Assembly: GCF_030272615.1 (NCBI RefSeq)
Contig: NC_081412.1
Span: 548,544,488 to 548,608,487 of the forward strand
Origin: Cryptomeria japonica
Taxonomy: Eukaryota > Streptophyta > Pinopsida > Cupressales > Cupressaceae
Direction of reading: 5' to 3'
Length of the DNA: 64,000 bases
The notes under the pieces are model-generated. The model ran no database searches. It was not told the DNA's origin and saw only the letters and a list, made by a program, of their open reading frames with translations. Position numbers and translations under genes: made by a program. Positions 46,076 through 57,566 of this stretch are shown one piece after another. Position 1 is the stretch's first letter. Every line of letters starts with the position of its first letter.

Positions 46076-46091
46076 CACATCGGGTTCACCA
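46076..46091 (-). other. Primer binding site, second unit
   Basis: The minus strand reads TGGTGAACCCGATGTG, three bases from the LTR edge at 46095. Confidence 0.75.
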
Positions 46092-46094
46092 AAA

Positions 46095-47356
46095 TGTAAA
46101 GCGGAAAAATCGAACCCTAGTTATTCTCCCCTCCCCAACTCCAAGGAGAGAGAAGGGAGAGTCACTAGGGTTGATGATTTTCACTTAGGGGGGACTTTAC
46201 ATTCAAAAGAGGGGTTGAAACCCACAAGATCCAATCCCACGCAATGCAAGATTGGATTCTAAATGAGTTTTAAGGGTTAAGACATCAAGGATACCCTCTT
46301 TTGTAAAGAATGTAGATGGAAAGATTGAACTAGGAATGCATTTAAAGTAGGAAAGATTCACTTATAAACAGAGATAGGGATATGGGATGAAGCTGCGGAC
46401 CTGGAATTAGTAGTAAAATGTCGAGACGGTGCTGTTCTGAAAATTTGAGCGAAAGTTGACGGGACGATGGCGCCCGTCGTGCACACGGTCCTCCGAAAAA
46501 TCCGTGAAATGAAGGGCGATCTATTCGTCTCTGCACAAGGATTCCAGATCTTCAATTACAGTCGCGTACCTACAACCTACACATAGAAAAGAGAGGACGA
46601 TTGGGGGGTTAGGGATGAGGGGTTTGCCTTTAGGTCAAACCCCAGTTTTGGAATTAACCAAGAAATGAGAATGTTGTAAATGTAAATGTTTGTAATGTAA
46701 ACAAGTACTGATACCTTGTTGTAAGGATGTTTGTATCCTTACATGCGAAGGTGTAATGCATGTAGTATGTTGTATGTTGTATGTGATCTCCTGTTCAATG
46801 GTTGAATCCTTGTCTTGAATGCAACACTTAGCCTTGAATGGAGACTTAGAATGCTTAATTGCTTGAAGGAATGCTTGAATGCTTGAATGTCTGAATGTTT
46901 GAATATCACTTCTGCCTTTTGTTCTTGCTCCTTTCCTTCCTCCTTTTCTAGGAGAGGAAAAGTAGTTTATATACTTGTCAATTAGGGCTAATAGACTGAT
47001 TTTCCCGACCTTAGGCCGACCAGGAAACATTATTTTCCCATTTGCAAACTTAAAGACCCGATGCCCACAAGAGACTGGGCCCAAAATAGGGCCAGGGACT
47101 AGGGCGCTGGGCGCCATGGTCCTGGGGGACCAGGGCACTGGGCGCCCTAGTCCTGAAGGACCAGGGTGCTGGGCGCCATGGTCCCACCTCCCGTGACAGC
47201 AGGGTGCAAGGAGGGATCAGGCCAGGGTGCAGAAAAATGCAGTTTTTGGTGTTATAAACAGTTTTCGAGGTCTCCATTCAGGTTCAACGTTGCGCCGCCA
47301 TCGTGAAGACCCAAATGCAGTCGAAATTGCAAGTGTCACAATTTTAGGACGCTTCA
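46095..47356 (-). repeat. Right outer LTR of the composite (5' LTR of the second unit)
   Basis: 1262 bp with three minisatellite units (about 47094-47190) and a TATA box at 46965-46973. The outer end reads gcttca on the plus strand where the others read gctaca. Confidence 0.92.
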
Positions 47357-47869
47357 GTAATGTATCCACTGAAACTAAACAATAATAAAACATGAGTCTA
47401 ATTAGTTCAAACGAGTAGGGGTACTACATGCATGACTATCTCCTTACCCAAAATGTAATCATTCCATTGCATGCAAACCTAAATGATAGAATATATCTCT
47501 TTGTTATATTTTAGCTACTTACCCACTATGTTATAAAACATCTTGTTATGGTAAATAGAAAAAGTCGCAGGTGACACTATGTTAGAAATGGTTCATAATT
47601 GTAGGTAAATGGAGCACCTTTGATGGTCATTTTGCAACTCACCTTGAGTCTACATGAGCTGTAGAAGCTTGTGATAAGTATGGATGATTATCTCCTTCCA
47701 ATATGTAGTCCTTTCATTGTATGCAAACCTATATAATAGCATAAATCTTTGTCATATTTTAGGTGCCTACACACTATGTTAGAAAATGTCTCACTATGGT
47801 AGGCAACTAGATTCTCATGTTAGCCAAGATTTCTCCCCATGTATTCTCTAAGGCATCTATTTTGATCTC

Positions 47870-48770
47870 AAAAGATTGCTACAAATCAGACAAAACAAAG
47901 AGTGCTACTGAACAAAACTTCTATTTCAATTGAGTGAATGCTTGTTGTTGTGGCCCTATTCATATGAACTTTTCTTAGGCCCCCCTTTTGTTGCATGTTT
48001 AGAGGCAATGAAATGTGAATAAATGTGAGCAAAAACCTAATGTGGAATTTAGTTAGCCCCAAGAAACTCAAGATTTTTATGAGAATCCTAGGAACAATAT
48101 ATTTTTTATAGATCAAGATCTTCTCTAGGTCAACATGTAGACCATCTTCATCAACAATGTACTTGAAGTACTAGATCCTCTCCATTCTAAAAGAGCATTT
48201 CTCTATATTGGCATAAATCTTAAGCTGATGCAAGTTGGAAAGAACTTGTCACATGTTATTCCCATATCTTTTTGAACATAAGAATGTCATCCAAGTAGAC
48301 AACCACAAACAACCTATGAAGAATCTAGGTACATCATTCATCATCCAAATGAATTTTGTTGGTGTAGTGATTATGCCAAAGGGCATCAATAACCACTCAA
48401 ACAAGCCCTTCTTGGAATCAAATAAAGTCTTCCAAATGTTAATTATCTCAACAAGGAATTGATGGTTCCCTGATTTCAAATCAATCTTGTTGAAAAATTC
48501 ATCTCCTCAGAGCTGGTTCATGAGGTCAACAATTTGAGGGATCAAAAACTTGTTCTTCGTAGTGGTCTTGATTAGGACCCAATAGTTGATTTGAATCACC
48601 ATGTCCCATATTCTTCTTGCAAAGTAAATAATGGGCTTCCACAAAGCAAAAGTAGTTGGTCAATATTACCATTTTAAATCAACTTCTTAAGTTGTTTGAA
48701 ATCATCATTGTCCAAAAATGGGCTTTTATATGGTGGCCAATTTAGTAGTGGTGTGCCAAGGACATTATCA
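47870..48770 (-). pseudogene. Fossil Ty3/gypsy reverse transcriptase
   Basis: Read with frameshifts on the minus strand, the order of motifs is NKFLIPQIVDLMNQL, FFNKIDLKSGNHQFLVEI (about 48560-48440), LFDSKKGLFEWLLMPFGI and KFIWMMNDV (about 48420-48330), then a ruined YLDDILIFS box (LWLSTWMTFLCS). Next come traces of the thumb (YIVDEDGLHVDLEKI) and ILSFLGLTKFHIRFLLTF (about 48060-48020). This is the chromodomain/gypsy-type order of reverse transcriptase into RNase H. Stops and a lost catalytic Asp pair make it a fossil. Confidence 0.82.
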
Positions 48771-49009
48771 ATTGAAAGCTTTACCTAACAATGCAAAGGT
48801 TCACCCATCAACAAAATCAACATGCCTTTGTACCTTGAGAGCATATGCTACATCTGCTTCTGTTATGTAGTTATTGTTGGTGTTTGAGCACATGCATCTA
48901 TTGCAACTTTCCATTCTTCTTTAGGTCTAATAATGAATAGGAAAAATCTCCCAATTTGAAATTCACCTCCATCACTAAATCAAGTGGAGTTCCTTCAACT
49001 CCTCCTTGG

Positions 49010-49190
49010 CTAGCAAGCTAGCAATCCAACATTGTTGAACTGGAATTCTAATTTAAGTAGGGTAGACATAATTTTCTCTAATCTAAGAAATTACAAAGAA
49101 ATACATCTCCAATTTAGAAATATAATCATCAACAACATCTACATCAATTTTCCCATCAAACTTAGGGATGTCACAACTTACCTAGGCTCT
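49010..49190 (-). pseudogene. Fossil gypsy gag fragment
   Basis: The minus strand reads DIPKFDGKIDVDVVDDYISK then LEMYFFVIS, the start of a gypsy gag domain, with stops soon after. It lies upstream of the reverse transcriptase fossil on the same strand, so both probably come from one element with the region between largely deleted or unreadable. Confidence 0.65.
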
Positions 49191-49199
49191 AAAGGGAGT

Positions 49200-52100
49200 C
49201 CAATTTCCAAATGACCTTTCTAATGGGGCTCACTACTTATTTTGGTTACTTCGGAGAATCAACACAAATCAGCTAATCATCCTTGATCTTTGTTTTCCTC
49301 AAGCCACCTAGATCAACAACTTGAAGAAATTTGAGGAGTTAGTAGCTAGTTCTTCAATATCATTGAATCTCGTCTTCAATTCAAATATCCAATATCTGAC
49401 AACATTTGATGGTACATGCAAGAGAAACTAGGATGTGATAGCACTTATCTAAATTAGGCTAGTAATTTGGGGAACAATACACTAGTTGAGAAATTTATTG
49501 TACCAAAAGTAAAAATTGAACAAAATAAAACACAAAATTGATAATTACAATATAGTTGAACAAAGTGATCTTTATTTTAATCGAGTGTGTTTAGAAAAAT
49601 GGGTAAACTTTGTAGTAGAGATGAATGCCTTCTATTCTTGTTAGATGATTCAAATTCAGCCACTATATAGCTTTCAAAAAAAGGAAAACTTACTAAAAGT
49701 AGTATATTAGGGATCTTGGTGGAACCAAAGAATCATCACACCTAGTACTAAGTAGTGTCCCATTCAAATAAGGACAAACCTAATGGAAAACTGAAAATGT
49801 GTTGGAAAATTATTTATTTGGCACCCCCATTTGTCAAGGCCATAACTCGTGTTTATAACTGCCATTAAGATGACTTGAGATGTTTTCTACATTGCAACAC
49901 CACTTCCACTTTAAGCTATCTCTAAAATAGTTCTACTAATGATTTTGGATCGTTTTGGCTAGAAAGAATTAAAAGAAAATCCAAATTAGCATGAAACCAA
50001 TAGATAATGTCTATAGAATGATCAATAGATCTCTGGCTGAGACAAATGACTTGGTGAATCCTACGATAAGTAGGGACCCTCTCCATAGAAATATGGATAT
50101 TCTCAGCAAATGATTTAATCTCTTGAGCTTGGTGAATAAGACACTAGTGGTCCAAAAGCGAGAATAGGGTCAAGTGAATTCCTTCACCAATGGATAATTT
50201 AATTTTAACGTTTGATGGCACATCTAAGAGGGTTGTTAATTGCATTTTAAGCTCAATGTCTCAAAGGAAGGAGCACATATGTAACCTAGAATTGCTCCTT
50301 TGTCCAATTCTTGTACACATTTGTAACCTTGAATGATGCTTTTGCACTATTTTTCTACACTTTTGTATAATCTAGTTGTTCTTTTGTTCAATGTCATTCT
50401 TTTTTAGAAAACTTCCAAATCAGACACACAATCATGACTTCGCACCTATAAAATAGGAAAATTTTGGACAAACTAGCTGACTTGAAATGACACTTGGAAA
50501 CAAACTTCAAACTTGCAAACTTTAAATTTATACTTGACGACCACACAATTAAAACATAAGAAAAACTTGGAGGTAAGTCAAGAGGAATTTAAGTGTGGAA
50601 TGCCTTCACATTTACTATCTCTAGAGGAATCTCAAAATATTTTATTTTCATCTTCAAAGGTGATGATAAAAGATCTTCATCAAGTTGCTATATTGGAAGA
50701 CATATATGAATTTGTACAATATACTAAAGGGATGCAAGTAATTAAAATGGTCCTTGATTCAAATCCTAAGTATTATCTTCAGTCTCTAGTTACCAAGGGT
50801 GACAAGTTACCTCTAGTTTTACTCTCCCTATCCAAAAGGAACAAGATCTCATATGTTTTAGTACATCTAGCCAAACAAATTTAGTTAGTGTGTCCATCCC
50901 AAGCATACCATTGTTTGACATATTGACTTTGCAATATAACACCACATTTCAATGATAATCATATAGAGAAACGCGTGATCAATTTTATGATCCTATTTTA
51001 ATGACTCTTTTATTTGGCTTGATAGAATTTTATACTCTAGTTATTGCAAATTTTTACTCTAAAATCATGATACTTTCTAACCGATAAGATTATTTTATAA
51101 GTACTAAAGTATGTCATCTTATGAATTATAGATAGTATACATTTGCATAGTTATGTGTGCAAATGTGTTGTAATTTTATGGTTATCATTATGAAGAGTGT
51201 TTTTGTGTACTAATATGTTATTGTAGAAAAAATAGTTGAAACTCCCTTTGTGGGTTGCTTGTTGTTGTTTGAGTAGAGCCAACAATAAATCATGCAGTCA
51301 ACCCAATGATCTCTTGACTATATTTCTTTGTGATCATCTATGGTTTGTCTAGGTATAGGAATTTATCATGTAGGCGGCTTAGAAACAGGCGAACTCACTC
51401 ATGTTCTTGGATGAAATCCAAGAAATACTTAAAGAATCAAGCTTCTTCTCTACAACCCTTGCATATTCTAGTTTATACTCATTATTTCTCTTCAAGAGCT
51501 CTCCTCGGAGTGGCTCAAACCTATTGTGGTTGATTTCCTCCAATGGTGCATGTATATATCTCTCGATATTTTTGTGTAGATCATATCTCCTGAGACCTTC
51601 GACAAAGATTCATAAAGGTCTATTTGTAGGGCTTTGTTAGGAAATTTGGAAAATATAAGTTGTGGTTTGGTGGAGGCATCTATTAAGGTGGGTGTATCAG
51701 AGGAAGCAATGGCAGGTGGATGTAGCTAGATTGAGCAAATTGGGCACTAGGGTTTATATATTCAAGATAGAAAGCTTAAGGCATAAGAAGATTTAATTTA
51801 AAATGAAAATTCATATGAAGTAGAGCCTAACCTTTTAGGAGATCGCGTGTAGGGTTGCCAGAGGTCGACGCCAAGCTTGTGCGGGATTGCTTTGGGTTAA
51901 AATGAATTGCAGTGTTTTTTTTTTAAGTAATGCCTGTGTTTGTCGGAATTTTGACGAAAACGGGCACTTTTTTTCAAAAAAATCAAATTTCATTAGTAAT
52001 GCCTTCTCTGTCAAAACCAAATGTGGAATTATCGTCGGAATTTTGACGAATTCGGGGATTAAAAAAAAAAATCAAATGTGGTCACAATATACCTTCTCCA

Positions 52101-52426
52101 TCGGAATTTTAGGCCAAATGTATTAGTGACACTTTTAGATTTTCTTTTTATTCCCATGCATGTTCAAAAGTTTCTATTTAAATATTAGGTAGCATAATCA
52201 ATGGAAGTTTCTAGTTCATGCATATACCTTACTACCCTAGATTTGGCCTCCAATTTACATCCTTTCAATTGCATTTTCAACTCAAATAAAAAGAAAAGAA
52301 ACCAATTAGTGTCCAACCCTCTTCCTAATAGAATTGAGGTTGGATATATTGAGTTTACTTTCCTTTTAATGTGGTCATTTCCTACTTTACAAAGCTTAAC
52401 TTGTGGAACCCTGAAATTCTCTAACT
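49200..52426. other. Mostly unidentified sequence
   Basis: One plus-strand ORF of 123 codons (50513-50884, MQTLNLYLTTTQLKHKKNLE) has no domain I recognise. A minus-strand open stretch about 51610-51400 (RYDLHKNIERYIHAPLEEIN, RVVEKKLDSLSISWISSKNM) looks coding-like but unassigned, and may be a transposon remnant. Two copies of gtcggaattttgacgaa lie at about 51939 and 52034. No element boundaries were found. Confidence 0.35.
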
Positions 52427-52447
52427 TACATTTTGGTGAACCTAATG
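52427..52447 (+). other. LTR-end/PBS-like junction
   Basis: The plus strand reads TTACATTTTGGTGAACC, a 17-base match to the LTR-PBS junction of the gag-only elements. The sequence upstream does not resemble their LTR. It could be the edge of a different decayed element using the same primer. Confidence 0.3.
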
Positions 52448-52514
52448 CTTCTTACACTTGTATACTTTTATATTTTATATTTTATATAGTGAAAATATGA
52501 TGATGAAAAACTAT

Positions 52515-53275
52515 TGTAAAACCCTGAAGATTCAACCACAAACAATCTAAGTCCTAGAATAAAACATCCACCATACACTAATGGAGATACCTAAGATCAT
52601 GCAAATAATCAAAATAAAGCAATATTACCATTCACATGTCAAGTAGGATTTCAATCTCCATTGTCTCCTATCTCCATTGATCTTGTTTGATATATTTTCT
52701 CTCTGATTTTATGTGTGCACAAGAGCTCAACAAAGAATGGATTGTGGTTGATAGCTAGATCGTAAGAAGGCTTGATTGCATATGGTCGATTAGACACATT
52801 GATTAGACGAATAGGGTTGAAAAGGAAGGGGGCATCCTTTTATATAGAGAACACTGTAGGAAATGGAGGGATAAGATTAAGAGGTGGGAAGATAAATGGT
52901 CGACTAGGATAAAGGGTAGGTAGAGAAAATAAGAAAATAATGAGAGGGTAGGTGGTGTAGGAATTAAGAGATGAATGACACATGTCATGGGTATAAAAGG
53001 CTAATGAATTAATTAAATAAATAAAGATCTATTTAATTAATAGAGGAAGTGGGATCAATTAAATAAATAAAAGTATTTATTTAATTTAGGAAAAGGATTA
53101 TTTAAATAAATAAAAGTATAATTTATTTAAATTAGAAAAGCCTTAAAAGAAGATAAATGAATTAATTAAATAAATAAAGATTTATTTAATTAATAGAAGA
53201 CTTAGGATAAAATAATTAAATAAATAAATTAGTTATTTAATTAAGCAAGACAATTTTAGGTGTCTATAGATATTG
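52515..53275 (-). repeat. LTR-like remnant, minus strand
   Basis: In minus orientation it opens with TCTATAGACACCTAAAATTG followed by AATTAAATAAAT-rich sequence, the same style as the LARD-like LTR. It has a TATA box (CTCTATATAAAAGG, 52836-52849) and closes near GGGTTTTACA. No target duplication was found, so the limits are approximate. Confidence 0.45.
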
Positions 53276-53417
53276 CATAATTTCATTGCATATATTGAGT
53301 GAGCATTGCTTTGGTTACATCTTTTTTCTTATTTGACCATAAGTGCATATGAAGTTCTTATCTTGTTTTGCTAGTTCAATTTCAAGTTACATTCAAGATG
53401 TTCATGATGTTCCCTTT

Positions 53418-54820
53418 TGTTGGTAACAATGCAACAAACTGAGAGAGGGGGGGTTGAATCAGTTTGCACAAAAATTCACTACAACTTAAACCACAAATCA
53501 AATTTGATAACTAACAATTAAAGCATGAAACAACACCACATCAATAACACACATAAGACCAATATTTTTGATGTGGAAATCCCGGTTAAGGGAAAAACCA
53601 TGGTGGGAACCTATCCACAATGAGATAATACCTTGTTAGGAGTAAGTGTGAATATTACAATGGGATTGCACATGCATTCAAGCACATTGCCTAGAGTTCA
53701 CTACTCCAAGATAAGAAACCTAGAAAGGGTACAACCTTTAGGGAAGGCTTGTTCCCTTACAGGAAGTCTCGCTGACTTACAAAAATATTTGGACAACAAT
53801 CCGGATCACATGAACTGTGACAATAACATCTCCATATGCTTGAGTACAGTTCTAGTTAAGCTCATAGTCTTCTCTGCAACACTTCTCTTCTCTCCTTCAC
53901 ACTTTCGAAAGATCAAATCACGTGTTCACTCACACAAATCGATCATAAACACTCTCAAAGATTGTAGACACTCACAGACATCCATCTTACATGATTATTA
54001 CATTTATTTATACAAACCCTCAACCTATATTTCAAGGTCGGTCAAACCCTTAATAAAAATTACAAAATATTAACCTCACATACTACAAAAATACATGAAG
54101 ACCAAAACAATGTCGGCTAAGACATAGTCTGGACCCAAATCAATACCACAAATACGCAACACCTCCAACAATTATGCCTCGATCATCTACAAAATGCTAC
54201 AACCACCAAGAATGTCGCATAACATGAAGAACATCATTGGACAAAGAAAATCTTCAATAACACACACAATAATCAATGTGAGCCACCAATACGCATAGAA
54301 CATGATCTAGAGATATTCACAAGCAACCTGAATTTCACCACAACAACCGCAACAACTCAGATTACCAAAATCATCATCATCTCTCTACCAAAGTACAAGA
54401 ACATTAACATAACTAACTATCAACCTGAAATATTCACTTGCGGACCTCCAAATCATGAACCACTCGAACTGAGGACACACATCAACATACAAAATACATC
54501 CCACACATCCACAACTAAAGATATATAAATTCTGGAGCAATACAGAGTACAAACTAGAATACCAAATAACACGAACAACTGCATAACATCCATAATACCG
54601 GATCTCATAACTTGATCAAAACATCATGTAGACCTCTACAAATGGGAATGAACCATCTACAAACAACATACCAAAAACCCTTTAAACTGGATTAGCTCGT
54701 TTGCAACACACGGGCTAAACCAACTCATCCAATCAAACTGCAACACTAGAATACATAGAAGAATATGTTGACATCAATGACAACACATCATTCCAACAAT
54801 CTTCTCAACAACATCCAACA
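53418..54820 (+). mobile_element. 1.4-kb solo LTR-like element (TGTTGG...CCAACA), copy A
   Basis: The element starts TGTTGGTAACAATGC and ends CATCCAACA. The flanks are CCTTT (53413-53417) and CCTTC (54821-54825), a near-perfect 5-bp duplication. Shared landmarks with the inverted copy at 57567-59000 are a G-tract (gagagggggggttgaatcag, 53439-53458) and a block around aatccc...aaccgtgg near 53560-53610. It has no coding content. Lengths (1403 and 1434 bp) agree. Confidence 0.7.
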
Positions 54821-54825
54821 CCTTC

Positions 54826-55640
54826 CATGCATATGATGATCACTTAGATCTCCCTTTCATTCATAGATACCATTTACCCTCTCCTAAAATTGGTCCCGCT
54901 AATGAGGAGCCATTGGTGCAAGAAGAGAATATGAACACTTCTTTCAAATATCTCTCTCCTAAAGATGAAGCTTTGGAGAATGATGTTCATCCTTCTAGTT
55001 TTTCAATATTAAATTAATATAATAATTTTTTTATGAAATCTCTTGATAGATTAAAGATGAAATTGTTGAATTGTTTTCAAATTTTTGCTTCTAACATAAT
55101 AAAACTTTATAAAATCTTTTGATGGATTAAAGATGAAATTGTTGAGTTATTTTCAAATTTTTGCTTGTAAATGATTGTCGAATTACTTTCAAAATCTTGA
55201 TTCTAAATGATATTTAAAAGACAAAATGAACAACCTAATTCAACAAAACTTAGAACTATGTTGTAGATGCTAATCAAAAGAGGCAATACTTATTGAGAAT
55301 CAAAGCTCTAAATATGATGCACTTTAATCATTACATTTGAACATGAATATATTTAACTTTAAATTGTTGAAAAACATTAAAATTTGCATAAATATAACAT
55401 AAATCTTGAGTAACATATGAAGCAAATAGATGAAAATAAATATTATTCATTATTTTTCATTAAACGTCGATTTTCTTATTGTTAATTCTTTAAATACTTT
55501 ATGAATTCTTACAATTTCTCATTTTTATGTCAAAACTAATAGATACAAATATCATGTATTTTATTATAAATTATTTTAATCACAATCTCTTATTTATTTT
55601 TTGTTTCATCTCTTAAATAGTCTTGATGGATGGTTGATGG
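54826..55640 (+). other. Short coding trace and 70-bp duplication, otherwise empty
   Basis: A stop-free stretch (about 54837-55016) reads LPFIHRYHLPSPKIGPANEE and onward to HPSSFSILN, in the style of a retroelement polyprotein but unassigned. A block ('ttaaagatgaaattgttga' and neighbours) is repeated at about 55040-55100 and 55125-55175. The rest is AT-rich. Confidence 0.4.
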
Positions 55641-55756
55641 TTTTTTTCGCTTCGCTAGGGTTTTGCTTGTTTCAGCCTATCCTCTATTTTTTTGAGTGTG
55701 TCTGCCATTATACTACGTTTATTGTGCCCAAGCCTTTAAGTTTATAATGGCCTTGG

Positions 55757-56560
55757 CTAGCCTCAATTCAACAATTGATGTTGGTGTTGGAGTTTTGGCA
55801 TTTGGTGACCATGGCACCCCTGAATAAATGCCCTAGGAAATTTGCACCCAAGGTCTTTCATGAGGTATGTCATTTGGTACCTCTGATGTTGTTTTGCTTG
55901 TTCAAGATTTTGATAGTGCATGTCAGTGGCTTGAAAATTTTACTTTGATAGGTTATTTTGTGGGGAGGATTCTGCCCAAAAGCATGCTTCATGATTGGGT
56001 CGCCAAGACCCAGGCCCTTCATAGGGTCCATCTTGATGGCATCCAAAATCTCATCAAAGGCTTTTTTTTGCTTTGCTAAGTCCAACTATGTTCAGGCCAT
56101 CCTCTAGCATGGCCCTTGGTATGGTTGGTCATCTCTGCTTGTTTTTCATGCATGATTGAGAGACTTCTCTATCTTTGATGACAAGAAGCTCAAGGTCCCA
56201 ATTTAGATTGAATTTCTCGGTCTCCCTTTGCCTTGTTGGCCATTTTTTTAAACCATTGCCCAATCCATCAACAAGGTTGTTTGTGTTGAGTCCAGTCGGT
56301 TTTACTGTGCTTGTCCTTAGAAGAGGGTTTGTATTGAAGTTGATTTATCTTGAGACCTCAAAGAGACTATTAATATTTAGATTGGAGGTCTCTTCCACTC
56401 ACAACAAGTTCTCTATTTGAATTTGCTCAATACTTGTTTTTGGTGCCAATATTTCAAGCATAAGATTAAGGATTTCCCTCTAGCCGCTTTGTGGGTTAAG
56501 AATTCCTCCATGGATTCTACACCTTCATGCTCTTCTAAGGCCCTTAAAGCTGGGGAGGTT
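55757..56560 (+). pseudogene. LINE ORF1: DUF4283-type domain and zinc knuckle
   Basis: The start MALASLNSTIDVGVGVLAFG is followed, with stops, by FTLIGYFVGRILPKSMLHDW, a VHLDGIQN-like segment, RVCIEVDLS-like text, DLKETINI and VLYLNLLNTCFWCQYFKHKI. The last part is a CX2CX4HX4C knuckle with the final Cys replaced by Phe (KIKDFPL). DUF4283 proteins of this type are the nucleic-acid-binding ORF1 of many plant L1 elements. Confidence 0.75.
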
Positions 56561-56959
56561 GGACTATAGTATCTCATAAAGGAAATAATTCCTCATTTGC
56601 TTTGGTTTCTCTCAAGTAGCAAGGTTTCACTACTTTGTAGCTGTAGTTGCAACTACAAGCATAGCCTCAACTACAACCCATTATTTCAAACCCTTCAGCT
56701 CAAGGGAAGGAGCCTATTGCTTCTATGATTGATGATAATTTTTCTTGCATCGCTTGGTTTCAAACTCTTCAGCTTGTCTTAGTGTTAAAAATCATTTGAC
56801 ATTTGTTTGTCACTCTCTCAACCCTTCTAGTTGTGTGGAGGTTGGCAATGGAGCTCCAAAAAAGTGCATGGTTTCTTATCTTGGCTTCTAGATGGTGTCT
56901 GATTTCTTGCAAAATAGATTCTCCTCTCTTGTGGATGAGGATACCATGGATGATTTTGA

Positions 56960-57566
56960 ATAATGAATTTTATTATGGAATGTCTGAGGTCTTATTGACC
57001 TTGCCAGGAAGTACTTAGTGTGGGATACTCAACAAAAATATCCTAGTTTAGATGTTTTTTACTTTGAAGAAATCAAAGTTGCTTTGTTCATGCTTGATGT
57101 CGCATGTCAAGTTATTTGGTCAGTGGGCTTGGGTTTTTCCTCCAATCATGAGACAGGTTAGGGAGGTGTCATCACTCTCCTTGCACCATGTTGGCAGTCT
57201 TTAATTATGGCTCATGGGTTGGATCCTACTTAGCAGTTGGTTTAGATCCTTATATTAGTAGACAATCATTCCTTTGGGATCATTAATACTTTTGCTCTCA
57301 ATGATGTTGTTGAGTGATCTTTTTTGTGGTGGTGGATTACAGATTCGTTACCTCTAGATACTTGGGTAGTGTGTTATGATTTAAATATGGCTTAGGTGGC
57401 CTTTGAGAAAGAAGGCTTAATTCCCTTTTGATGGACAACTGGTGAAATTGTGGTTTTACATGCGTAATAAATTGGGGCTCTTTGATCCCAACATTGATCG
57501 TCGTTGTCGTCATGACATTTAGTATATGTGGATTAATTTTGGAGTCGATATTGATAGATTTTTTAA
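56960..57566 (+). pseudogene. LINE endonuclease, N-terminal part
   Basis: Frames joined by eye give LLWNV-x-GLIDLARKYLVWDT, YPSLDVFYFEEIKVALFMLD, GFSSNHETG-x-GGVITLLAP, DNHSFGIINTFALND, LPLDTWVVCYDLNMA and NKLGLFDPNIDRR. This is the exonuclease-endonuclease-phosphatase fold of L1 elements. The essential NxxG and QExK sites are altered (FEEIK), and GDFN has become CYDLN. The reading breaks at 57567, where the LTR-like element enters. Confidence 0.78.

Larger units (their letters stand above)
34944..47356 (-). mobile_element. Gag-only LTR element, tandem composite LTR-int-LTR-int-LTR
   Basis: One 5-bp target duplication, GTAAT (34939-34943 and 47357-47361), brackets the whole 12.4 kb. Inside are three LTRs (34944-36205, 39494-40723, 46095-47356), an extra partial LTR (38859-39468) and two internal regions (36206-38858, 40724-46094), all on the minus strand. 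The outer LTRs are each 1262 bp. Because no target duplication separates the two units, they did not insert independently. Unequal homologous recombination between LTRs of sister copies is the simplest origin. The first internal region lost most of gag; the second keeps it with stops. The family is that of copy 1 (1-6667). Confidence 0.9.

Noticed and set aside
50513-50884. 123-codon ORF as a host gene
   Set aside because: No recognisable domain, no conserved neighbours, and AT-rich surroundings. Kept only as a note in the unidentified stretch.
56175-56420. 81-codon plus-strand ORF as an independent gene
   Set aside because: It overlaps the DUF4283 reading of LINE ORF1 in another frame.
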